Shown in pieces: positions 54,469-64,000 of a stretch of 64,000 nt of DNA. The DNA lies in contig NC_058164.1 in the NCBI RefSeq assembly GCF_020080835.1, positions 5,915,666-5,979,665 on the forward strand, written 5' to 3'. The DNA comes from Cotesia glomerata (lineage: Eukaryota > Arthropoda > Insecta > Hymenoptera > Braconidae). The notes beneath the pieces are model-generated. The model ran no database searches and was not told the origin of the DNA. It saw only the letters and a list, made by a program, of their open reading frames with translations. How positions within the stretch are numbered: the first letter of the stretch is position 1; the number at the start of each line of letters is the position of its first letter. The position numbers and the translations under genes are program-made.

Positions 54469-57370
54469 CTGGAAAACAAGATAGGATGCCTGTTCATTAA
54501 AATGCACAGTAGAGACTCCCGTGTCTACGTCCACTAAAATTCCCTCTACTCTTTGTGTTATGCATATATATCGTGTAAAGTACACACTGTAGAACCACCT
54601 ACGCCGCACACATGACTGAGTACCATCCGTTGATCCCTTCTCATTTCTCATCTCTCATTTCGCCTCTCTCCCTTCGCATACTGTTTGCTATTCAATGGAA
54701 ATAAATCTTACAAGTAAAGTCACTATCTGCGTTTTGACTGCCGGTATTTCATGTCATATGTCTCGGCTTTAATATTTACTCTCATTTATTCTGACAATTT
54801 TTTTTTTTTTTAATTATTTCCATATTTTTATTATAAACAGAGAAAAAACTATTTTATTTATTTTTAAAGATAAATAAAAATATTATTGAATTTGTAAAAA
54901 TTAAAAAATTATAATTGATTATTATTTATCTACTAATAAGTCTCGAGAAAGATCTTAAAAAAAGAAAATTATTTTCATTGTTTTAAAAAAATTAATTTAA
55001 TTCAATGAAAACTAATTTTGAACAATTTATTGGAGTTGAATCAAGCCAAAAATTTAATAATAATAAAAAAAATTTCTTAGTTTAATAATTTTTATATTTG
55101 ATTTAAAATAATAAAATTCTTCTTTTTAATTCAAATTGTTTAAGACAGTCAAATTCTTCAAAATAATTTTTTTTGTTCCAAATTTTTGCTCTCAAACCAA
55201 AAAAACTTTTCTATCAATTTAATATCATTTAAAATATTGTACTTTTATAATCAATTAAAAATAATTTTAAAGAGTATCTATAAAAAAAGTTACTAATGGA
55301 AGTGAATGAACTTTTAACATGATCAATGAAAATAATTTAACTGAATTAAGCCCTCGAAATTCGATAACTAAGTATCCAATACATTAATTACTTTATTGAA
55401 TTAAATTATTTGATTACCAATACGATTAACAGCATCAAAATTTTAAAAGTCCTCTATAATAATTACTAAATACTGACGAACGACATATTATCAAAATAAT
55501 CAGTTATATAATCCTAGTGATGACGCAATCTAACAAATCAACTAATAACTTCAGTACTTCACTGTACTACATTAAATAAATATCAATACAAGAGCCCCAT
55601 TTATCCATTCGCCTATAAACCACCGGATAAAATACTATTCACATAATAAAAGAAAACAATATCAGGCTCGAGTTTCCAATTATCGCTCTTTAATTGTAAA
55701 TTAATAAATCATAAACACTGCATAATAACCCTCGTTAAATAATCTGAAAATAATTAACGCAAACACCAAAGAGAAATGGGCAATTCGCAAACAATAGCTC
55801 TTTATAAAGTATCTAAATATTAAAACAATCTTGAAGCTTCTTAAATATTAAAATCCAACTTATTAATTATTTAAACAGAAAGATAAAGCAAAAGACAAAG
55901 CGAAGCAGCACTGAGACGAATTTCTGAGCGTGATTTTCACCAGCGGAAAAAGTTATGTTGAATTTAAAGTTTTAAGACCCCAAGTTGGTGTAAACAGCAG
56001 GGATGAATAAAACACCAGAATCGTGATTTCATTAAACATATAAAGTGAATTTGGAAACTAATTCCAGGAGCCAGCAGTGGACGATTTAAGGGAACAGGAT
56101 CAAAGTGCTTTAAATCCATCCGAAACAATTAATTGAATCAACAGTGGCTCCATACACCTCTATAGACCGGAGGAAAAGTTCTGAAAAAATAATGACAAAC
56201 TTTCTGTTTACACACCTGGATTTTATTTTATAATTCACCGAATAGAAGCCAAAGCCAAAGCACCGGGTACGAATTTTTTTCCTTCTAATACTGGGTTTTA
56301 CTTTACTTTATTTCATTTATTCTATTTCTAGCTCCCGAGTCTAGTTTACTTTTTTTAACGACTATTCACTTTGTCAGAGGTAACGTGCAGACGTACGACA
56401 GTGCGACGTGTGCAGTATACCAGGTTTACATAAAACGCGAGCTTGCTTTCTGTTGTGTGTGTTGTGTTGTAGGTGGGTTTCGTTCGCTCGGTCTTCTGCG
56501 GAGAATGTAGAACCCAGAGTATAGATATATGATAATGTTACGTACTACCTAGAATGTAGAATGTAAGATCGAGATAAGAGGGATAGGATGTGTGTAGAAG
56601 TTGAAACGTATGCGAAAAGAATGACAAAGAAAACCAACTGGAAGTTGAAAGCTCCGCGGTAGAAAGTAACGTTGGTACTGTATGTCTATATATAGGAGAT
56701 ACCTGCTCAAGGGTGGGGCACATAAGTTGGTTCGTCGGTTGGTTAGTCCGTGTAGTATGTAGTATAGTAGATGCATGTAGAAAAACAAAGCAGCGAGAGA
56801 TGAAAGTTTGCTGACGAGCTTTTTCCCGAAAAGAGAAACCGCCGCTCTATTCACGATCCGCGGATATTAACTTCCTGGGCAACTTTCAGCATTAAGACAC
56901 CGGCAAGCTTGCTGCATTTTTCAGTAATTTTTATTTTCTGTTATGGTTATGAGTGACGAGTGGAGCATCTTTTCTGGTAGAGCATAAAGGAAATTTTTTT
57001 ATTAAATCCCCCGCTTTGAACCCACGCTGTTGGAGCTATCAAAGCGGAAGATAACGAGCGTGCTTTAGTATTTGATAAGAGCATTACAAATACTTGCAAT
57101 GCAGGGGGTTTCGAGTCATTATTCCTGGTGGTGAAAGTAAAGTACTTGGAGGTTGGAGATTGTGTGTCGTTACAGGGCTTTGGGGTATAAGTGATAATTA
57201 ATCTTTTAAGCTTGATTTTCTTGAGAGTTTTTAAGGTTTAAATGTTGTTAGTAGATTTTATAAAAATCTAACTATTGCAGCCGTCCTCATGGCGCAACTT
57301 TGAAAAAATTTAGTCGTTTTCTGACTCAGTTTGTCGAGCTGAGTCAGAAAATGTATATAGTTCAAAAGTT

Positions 57371-57403
<33 letters not shown>

Positions 57404-60132
57404 ATTTATACGATATAACGCGGCTTGTCAGCACGATAGCGTTTTCAATTTATAACCGATTCTTCTCAAACTCAACATGCTTTATCTATCGATCAAGACC
57501 AAGGTTAAGTTCGAAGATGAGCTTAATCGGGCGAGTAATTTGGAAATGACAGGATTTTGAAATTTTGAAAATCGTAAAAATTGATGTTTTTACTACTTCA
57601 ACTTGATATAATTACTGATCGAGACAAGATATCAAAATTCGGTAAAATGCATCGTAAAGCTCTTTTTATAAGCTTCAATTTGCACTACTCAGAAGTGGTA
57701 ATAGCCTCAATATTACTCCTTTTAGAGTTCGTTTAATGAAACAGTTTTACTGTTGCAGCCGTTTTAGAATTATTGTCTGCATCATAGCTTAATCATGATG
57801 TAAATTCAATAATTACGATAATGATTAGTCTTTCGTGTAATGTTTTCAGGTAATTCGACAGTAAATATGTCACAGATTAGTTCTATATATTGTTTTCTTC
57901 AATTAAAATTTTATCCGGTTTCAAACATCTGATTGATTTGCAAATTGTTGTTCCTAAGCAGTTATTTAAAATTTGGTCATTTATAATTCAAATCTTATAA
58001 TCTTTGCAATTCTTTGAGAAACTTTTTCTTCAAAAGTTAATTTTTTTTCCAAAATTTGTTCTAAATAGTTTTAAATTTATTATTGAATTTTGTTTTTAAT
58101 TCATAAATTAAGTTATACATTATTAGTGTTATTATATTATTTTATTAAAAATCAATTTTCTTTATTTGAAAAATCTACTTCCATTTCGGCTGCCGAATGG
58201 CTTTTTTTTAAGTTGTGAAATAGCATGATCAAATTGTATGGTTTATGTGGAGAGAAGTTTAGTTCAATGGCACTTCGATAAGGTGATTCATTTGAAGCTA
58301 AGATTGCTTGTTCATTGATATTCATGCTTGTAGAACTGGTTGCTGGTTATCGAAACTCTGTGACAAACATCGGTTTTCCGAGCAATTTAGTTGATCAGCA
58401 ATTTCACACTTCAGTAATATTTTAATACCGTAAATTGACAAAGGAGAGAATACTACAATTGTGTCAGGAATTTATTTTTTTAAGTTTTTTTTTTAATTCG
58501 ATTGTAAAAATCAATACGGTTGGATTTTATTTATAGATACTTTTTATTGTAAATAAATTACTTTTTTAAACAAAATGCCTTAATTTTTTTAATTTTTTAG
58601 TTTCAAGAGTTTCGAAACAAAAAATTCATGGGTCAAGATATTATTTTTACAAGCTTTGTTGTTTTATTTAAATTTGTACAGTGTACATTGTAAAAATTTA
58701 TAACTTTCAGCTATGAAAATCCTTTACCCGGTAATTATTGAGTAAAAGTCTCAATATGAATAGTTTATACTCACAAAACTTAGATTCTTTCACTGCTCTT
58801 TATCCTTTGTACTTGTCATTTACATTTGGTATAATTCTATTTAATGAATATAATAAATAATTAAAATTTTACTTGGAAAACACGCCGCACAATACTTTAC
58901 AACCTATTGTATTGAAAATATTTGTCATTAAGTTACTTTAAATCACTTGGGTCATTAAGTGCCATTTGAACGAGACAGCCATTTTAGGCATTGAGGTGCC
59001 AGGCATACAATAAGCAATTAGTTGTGAACTTATGAATTATCTGATTTATGACGGGATTTTTAAATTCATATTTACGAATTACGGTAAGTTTTTAAAAATT
59101 TTTCTGCTAGACAATATTATTCCTTATCGTATAGTCTAGTCGAAAAAAAAAAAAAAAAGTTGTCCATTTGTAAGAATTGCAAAAGTTATTAACAAATAAC
59201 TAAAAAAAAGGGGTTTAGTTTTTTTTCAAATATCTCAAAAAATAATTAAGGTTTTTTTAAATTTGAAAAAATATTTAAAAAGAGAAGGAAATTTGCTAAA
59301 ACAAGTCCCAGCTCCTGGAGCTGTAGTACTAATATTTATAATTTTTTTAAATTTAATTTTTCATTGTTTATATAATAAACAAAGAAATTTTTACCTTGTA
59401 TTTTTTTTTCTCCTTCTGTTTACTGTCACAAAAACACATATGAGGTTTTTTCTTTTAATTTTAAAATATACTTTCTCTGTAATTTCATCATTCTTAACTG
59501 GTTTTTTTATCCTTAAAATCATTATCATTTATAAACTAATGGTAATTTTATTAATAAAATGAAAATATTTGAGACTTATTTATTCTCCATTAGTTAAAGA
59601 ACAAAATCAGCTTAAATCTTAAATATGTTATCAACTATTAAAAATGTGATTATTTCATTCAATTATCTTGTTATTTATTGGTCAATACTTAATATTTTTG
59701 CTCTTTTCATTTAAATCTTACTTAATTATGCTGGGAAAATTTTAAAATAAATCAATTTTTCAGATACCGGGTTTTTTTGAAGATTATTTTTATAATTACT
59801 CTACTGATACAAACATTATGAAGAAAAAATTTCAAAAACTTTAATTTATTTTTTTTCTTTTTTTTTCTCAGGGAAATTTTAATTATTCCAAAAACTGGGA
59901 CTTTTAATTTCTATTGTGTTGTTTTTCTTCAAGTGGGCTTATTGTCTGTTATTTTTGCATTATCAGGCTACACACAATAGTAATTAAAATCTCTTTACCT
60001 TTAGTGGTAATTAGTAATGAGAGGGAGACTAATTCAGGTAAAATCTCATTAGACCCTTAGAGTAGAAGTAGAGAAATTTGATTTGGTCGACGTTGATTGG
60101 GCCTTACAATCATTGGAAGAGATGTAACCTAG
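54469..60132. other. Region between the receptor's start exon and the RBBP6-like gene
   Basis: Probably holds the receptor's upstream non-coding exon and promoter, neither identified. A GC-richer segment at about 56380-56880, with a TGTGTTG-rich stretch, is the most promoter-like part. A repeat at about 57266-57770 includes a perfect hairpin. A poly(A) run lies near 59144. About 54780-55900 and 57780-60000 are AT-rich with nothing recognised. Confidence 0.7.
57266..57765. repeat. Repeat unit with a perfect hairpin, bounded by TTGCAGCCGT
   Basis: TTGCAGCCGT occurs at about 57275 and again at about 57752, enclosing about 480 bp. Near the left end TTTTCTGACTCAG (57317-57329) pairs perfectly with CTGAGTCAGAAAA (57339-57351). 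A short (TA)n tract follows at 57377-57403, then sequence that looks like a dispersed repeat (ATAACCGATTCTTCTCAAAC). The element type is unknown. Confidence 0.45.
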
Positions 60133-60198
60133 TATAAATAGGCACAATTTTGGCAAAGTAAAAATCACTTCTTACAATTTCTCGCTCCGAACGGACGT
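60133..60198 (+). promoter_or_regulatory. Core promoter of the RBBP6-like gene: TATA box, initiator-like and DPE-like motifs
   Basis: TATAAATA at 60133-60140 is followed 34 bases later by an initiator-like TCACTT (A at 60167). GGACGT at 60193-60198 matches the insect downstream promoter element consensus RGWYVT, but starts at +27 rather than the usual +28. CGAACGGACG around it also resembles an MTE. The 5'UTR would be about 119 nt. The arrangement suggests active, focused transcription of this intronless gene. The motif positions are seen; promoter activity is inferred. Confidence 0.6.
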
Positions 60199-60285
60199 GC
60201 TCATTGTAAACATATAGCTCCAAGTGCCTTAATAGTGCAGTTTGCTTTTTTTTTATTTCAAAGTAAAAGTTAAAAAACAAAAAAC

Positions 60286-61440
60286 ATGTCTGTGATATGC
60301 GAACTCAAAAGTTTTAAAAAAATTTACTACGTTGATTTTGACGGACTGTCTATCTCGATAGAGAATATCAAAGCAGACATCATACGCCAAATGCGCGTAA
60401 AAGAAGACCGGGTCTGGGATATCATCGCATTGAACCCATCAACAAGAAAAGAGTACGAGAATGAGGATACCGTAATCCACAACACAAGGATCCTCCTGCA
60501 ACGACGAATCATCTCAGAGACCGAGATACAGGAGAGGAAGAGGTTGCTTGAGTGGAAGCGCCGGGAAGCTGAACTCCAGGCGCAACTCGAGCAATTAAAG
60601 TCAGCTGCCTCCACCCGAAAATATGTGGACTTGACGAAGATGGAGGGCACCGAAGAAGAAAAAATCAAGAAAATGATGGAGCTGTCAACAAGGGACTATG
60701 CACCTTCAAACTGGTTGAAGGTGCCGTACAAGCAGAGTGGGCCAGTGCCTGCCTACTACATCTGCCGCCGCTGCCAGAAGCCGGGTCATTGGGTGTACCA
60801 ATGTAAATTCATGGTCAACGGGAAGCCGGCTTCGATCAAGAAGGCCAAGGGGATCCCACAGACCATGATGACCGAGGTCGAGGGCCCCGAAGTCCCAGGA
60901 GCCATGCTGACTTCAACGGGGAAGTATGTGGTCTATTCTGGGATTAAAAAACAGCCGTCATCATCACCACCATCTTCAACTTCTTCACCGTCAGTGCCAT
61001 CGCCATTGACACCATCACCATCACCGCCACCTTTAACTGCTCCACCTTCAGTGCCGTCGCCATTGACACCATCACCATCACCACCAACGCCCTCACCAGT
61101 ATCATCATTACGTCCACCAACATCAAAATCACCAATACCGTTATCATCTGGGCCTCTGCCGTCATTATCACCAAAGCCGACGACGCCTTTATCGGCGTCT
61201 ATACCAACACCATCCTCATCATTGTCGCAGGGTGCCACTGGGTTCCCGCTGTCGAGCTATACCCCGAGCATCGTTGAAAATACTGAGTACTATTCGTCCT
61301 CGAATAGTCAGGGCTCGGGGTATCAGTACGGCGATTATGAGCACCCTATTCCTCATCAGTATCTGGGAGAGGAACCATATCACCAGGAGGTATATGGTTA
61401 TTCAGGGTACCATGCATCTAACCACCGTCAACATACGTGA
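60286..61440 (+). CDS. RBBP6/SNAMA-like protein (DWNN domain plus CCHC zinc knuckle) without RING, intronless
   Basis: A 384-residue open frame with ATG at 60286 and TGA at 61438. Residues 1-76 match the DWNN ubiquitin-like domain that opens RBBP6/SNAMA/Mpe1 proteins (FDG..ISI..IK..I, then NPSTRKEY..ED..I, ending in LLQRR). Residues 77-107 are charged and helix-prone. Residues 118-150 match the conserved linker (EEEKIKKMM, then DYAPSNW). A CCHC knuckle follows with Cys160, Cys163, His168 and Cys173. Then comes the segment typical of this family, GIPQTMMTEV and GAMLTSTGKY (residues 189-214). In RBBP6 a RING/U-box comes next; here it is replaced by a Pro/Ser-rich stretch (224-322, with a 19-residue repeat starting at 236 and 255) and a Tyr-rich tail (325-378). 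Family members act in mRNA 3'-end processing and ubiquitination, but without the RING a ligase role is unlikely. The lack of introns suggests a retrocopy of a longer gene. Confidence 0.85.
   Translation: MSVICELKSFKKIYYVDFDGLSISIENIKADIIRQMRVKEDRVWDIIALNPSTRKEYENEDTVIHNTRILLQRRIISETEIQERKRLLEWKRREAELQAQLEQLKSAASTRKYVDLTKMEGTEEEKIKKMMELSTRDYAPSNWLKVPYKQSGPVPAYYICRRCQKPGHWVYQCKFMVNGKPASIKKAKGIPQTMMTEVEGPEVPGAMLTSTGKYVVYSGIKKQPSSSPPSSTSSPSVPSPLTPSPSPPPLTAPPSVPSPLTPSPSPPTPSPVSSLRPPTSKSPIPLSSGPLPSLSPKPTTPLSASIPTPSSSLSQGATGFPLSSYTPSIVENTEYYSSSNSQGSGYQYGDYEHPIPHQYLGEEPYHQEVYGYSGYHASNHRQHT
60991..61086 (+). repeat. Coding minisatellite in the RBBP6-like gene, 57-bp period
   Basis: Two copies of a unit that encodes SVPSPLTPSPSPP at residues 236-248 and 255-267, separated by PLTAPP. 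This shows recent expansion of the Pro/Ser-rich linker in frame. Confidence 0.8.
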
Positions 61441-61590
61441 GGAATCGATGACCCGCTTGAAGAGTTCGAGAGGTATCTTCGAACAAAGGATGCTAAAAAA
61501 AGGAACCGACAACATAGGGCTGGAGGCTCCAGGTCCTCCAGCGGACATCAATCATCGTCATCTACGACTAAACGGAGAAGATTAAATTAA
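61441..61590 (+). other. In-frame coding-like extension after the TGA of the RBBP6-like gene
   Basis: The frame of the RBBP6-like gene continues for 49 sense codons after the TGA, to a TAA at 61588-61590. The conceptual tail starts GIDDPLEEFERYLRTKDAKK and ends with a serine run and TKRRRLN. It is charged, amphipathic and basic at the end, looks like a nuclear localisation signal, and is much less AT-rich than the sequence after the TAA. It could be a former C-terminus cut off by a premature stop (for example CGA to TGA at a CpG), a readthrough extension, or an assembly error. Only the frame and composition are seen; which explanation holds is not known. Confidence 0.6.
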
Positions 61591-61612
61591 TTTTAAAAAT
61601 ATTTTATTGTTT

Positions 61613-61617
<5 letters not shown>

Positions 61618-61695
<78 letters not shown>
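61618..61695. repeat. (TA)n microsatellite
   Basis: A TA run directly between the RBBP6-like gene's 3' end and the LINE-like tail. Confidence 0.95.
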
Positions 61696-61699
<4 letters not shown>

Positions 61700-62098
61700 C
61701 AATTTCACTAAGTCATCACCACTATACAGACTACTATCTACTTGCAATTATATCAGCCAAAACAGTGATCAGGTAGACATACTGAACTCAAATAATTCTC
61801 TCAACACCAATGTCCTGAGATCCCTATTCGTCCAACTACGTGATAATGTTAATGTTAACTAGTCAAAGTATATTATAACTAGCAGTTCCTATTATTCATA
61901 TGAAGCCCTAGATAAATAAATAAGTTTCTTTTTAAGTACACATGTATAATAGATTAGCTTAATTATAACTGTAATCAACATAAAGTGTAATATAAACTCT
62001 TTACTACAAATGTACATTTACACTATAAAGTGTCCCTGTTATTGGCCAATGGGCTGTTGGGACTTTAATAAATAAATAAATAAATAAATAAATAAATA
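61700..62098 (+). mobile_element. Probable 5'-truncated non-LTR retrotransposon tail
   Basis: About 370 bp of less AT-rich sequence ends with TTATTGGCCAATGGGCTGTT, GGGACTTT and an (AATA)n tail at 62066-62098. A GGCC..GGGCTGTTGGG end followed by (AATA)n is typical of insect CR1/Jockey-type LINE 3' ends from memory. No reverse transcriptase remains. It may supply AATAAA signals (for example near 61914) for the gene upstream. Confidence 0.5.
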
Positions 62099-64000
62099 TA
62101 TATAAGAATTTTTTGTATACATTTTTTAATTTTAGACATTTTTTAGTTTTTAACTTAGAGTTTTATTGTTATTATTATCATTAAGTTGATTATTTTTAAT
62201 TATTATTTGTAAATTAATATTTTTATTAAAAAAAAATTAATTAATTTAATATTGTAAAAAATAGTAGTTATAAAAATAGTCATATAATAAATAAATAAAA
62301 TTTAAAAAAGTCTTAATTTAAGTTTAGTAATAAGTGTAATTGTATATTTAGATTAACAATAAAACAAAAGTTAAATTTAATTTCGTGTGCAATTTTTTTC
62401 CCAAAAAATTAATCAAAAGATGAAAAAACTCACAATATTTAATAAATTAATAAATAAATTCATCATCATATCAAATAAACAATTTTAATTGGTTTCTCTC
62501 AATTGAAAAGCTCTTTTATCGTTTATGCCGAAAATATTATCAGAATATTCGAATTATTTATTATTAAAAATATCGATAAATTACAAGTAAGTACAAATTA
62601 TTTATACTTTCGGATATTATTTTCTTGGGTCAAGATTATTTCTTTAAAATCAAGTAATTTTTTTTTCTTTTTTTTCAGTGCTAGAATTATGTCTTTATTT
62701 TTTATAGAGTATAGTTTCTTATCTTTGAAAAAAATATGAAAATGAATAGTAAAATTCAGTAATTGTTTGCTGTTAAAAAAAATATTGTTGAAAGATATAA
62801 ATGCAAAAATAATAAGTCATTGAATAAAAAAGTAATTCAAGTATTTTGTAAAGATATCACTCGGATAATTTTCCTGTGAAATGAATACCATTGAAAAAGA
62901 AGATAAAAAATTAACGAAATACAAGAAATACTTTTAAATTTCCTTGGAGATTTTTTATCATTCGTCGGAAAAGTGTGACTTGACAATAGTCAGAAAACAA
63001 AGTAACATAGCAGCTGTCACCCTATTGTTGTGCCATTGAATTCTCGGTAAAAATGAAAAACAAGAGAGCAATGTTGTTGAAAAATACATACTGCACCTTG
63101 AAACAGATACCGGGGGTGAAAATACACGTATAGTTTAGTATAGATCTCTGAGCAGAGACGGAGAAATACGCGCTGTAAAATAAATGGGAAAAAATTCTCG
63201 GTATATTACTACATAATATATATTATGTATTTTATATTATATGTAATATGTTATATCGATGGAGCTCATAGCTCTGTACTGCACATCTGGATAAGCAGAG
63301 ATCACGTCGTCTTTGTCTTCTTATATTATTATAACGAGTGTCAGAGTGAATGTATGTCGCGCACTCGACGGCAAGTACGGCAATATCGCTTCGCAAGTAC
63401 TTTTTGACACATGTTGAGAATTAAAGGCTCCAGAACATAAAATAAAAAGAAATAAAAGACTAGTTTGAAATAATAAATGAATAAAATGGTGAAAATGTCG
63501 AGCTACCACTAAGTGGTTTATTGTTATTATTTTTCGGGGTTATTAAATTAAGTGAAGCTTAAAAGCTGTGACAGAGATAAAAAAAACACAGGTCGTTTAT
63601 ATCACAATTAATGTCACATTGAAACATTTAAATGGGGTATAAAAACATTAAAAAGCTTCTGACAAATTGATACCGCGGTATTGCCAAACTTAACAATTGA
63701 TTTATAATAATGATGATAACGGCAACAAGTAAGTATAATTTATTAATCGAAATAACAATGAGAATAATTATAAGCCAAATGTGATTCCATGAATCATGCT
63801 TTTGTTGACGATTTTAATCCTTTTTAATGCATATTGTCATTGAAGTTTCATTTCAACTCAGCTTTTCATGGCTAGCGTTTCATTCCTTTGGTTTCAATTA
63901 ATTATCGGTGAATTTAATTTTCATAATTAACTTTTGCCAAAATCAAGAGGTTAAAATTTTGGTAATTAATGTGAAGAAAATGCAACAGCTATCACGTTAG

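Larger units (their letters stand above)
61591..64000. other. Right flank, no gene recognised beyond the LINE tail
   Basis: After the LINE-like tail the sequence is AT-rich. A slightly GC-richer part at about 62990-63420 has only short frames without family resemblance. No exon of either gene and no RNA gene was found. Confidence 0.6.

Noticed and set aside
54318..54497. Upstream extension of the receptor frame beyond MALRWLLL
   Set aside because: The extension has no receptor similarity, the inner Met has a good context and gives a proper signal peptide, and an acceptor interrupts the frame at 54469.
60327..60668. Minus-strand frames opposite the RBBP6-like gene (also 60933-61238 and 60944-61174)
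   Set aside because: Shadows of the coding strand; the Asp/Gly- and Val/Met-rich readings are the complement of the Pro/Ser repeat.
61438..61440. TGA as a selenocysteine codon
   Set aside because: No selenoprotein family similarity and no SECIS-like stem recognised downstream; a nonsense change or readthrough is simpler.
61232..61585. Plus-strand frame overlapping the end of the RBBP6-like gene
   Set aside because: It is in a different frame; the frame of the gene itself gives a more protein-like continuation after the TGA.

Overview
The window is AT-rich eukaryotic nuclear DNA from an insect. The evidence is spliced exons with GT-AG introns, long introns full of transposon debris, (TA)n and (CA)n microsatellites, and receptor exons that read like insect kainate-type glutamate receptors. 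The repeat families, including GAGCTC-palindrome elements and Helitrons ending in GCTAGT, suggest a parasitoid hymenopteran. That placement comes from memory of such repeats and is not proven here.

Two genes can be supported. The first is the amino-terminal half of a kainate-type ionotropic glutamate receptor on the minus strand. Six coding exons lie at 54317-54245, 46213-46058, 21741-21557, 16833-16676, 5302-5161 and 3158-2991. Their splice phases join without a break into 294 residues: the signal peptide and most of the amino-terminal (LIVBP-like) domain. The ligand-binding core and channel must lie to the left of position 1 or in exons I could not find. The introns are about 8.0, 24.3, 4.7, 11.4 and 1.9 kb.

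The second is an intronless plus-strand gene at 60286-61440, divergent from the receptor. Its 384-residue product is an RBBP6/SNAMA-type protein: a DWNN ubiquitin-like domain, a CCHC zinc knuckle and the conserved segment after the knuckle. A Pro/Ser-rich and Tyr-rich tail takes the place of the RING/U-box. It has its own TATA box. Its TGA stop is followed in the same frame by 49 more sense codons that read like a basic, serine-rich protein tail ending in a KRRR cluster.

Everything else is intron or intergenic sequence dominated by mobile DNA. By region: three related Helitron copies with large internal palindromes (about 3.3-4.3, 11.2-12.3 and 53.2-54.0 kb); one complete Helitron with about 140-bp internal tandem repeats (32655-34506); TIR elements with TA target duplications (6796, 11542, 25243, 28165, 50895), one of them nested inside a Helitron arm; a GAGCTC-palindrome element (13980-14889); a tRNA-derived SINE (27911-28131); a run of CGGTCAAAAC-type palindromes (29.1-31.1 kb); and the 3' tail of a probable LINE (about 61700-62098). 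Several GC-richer islands inside introns could be regulatory or non-coding exons, but this cannot be decided from the sequence alone.
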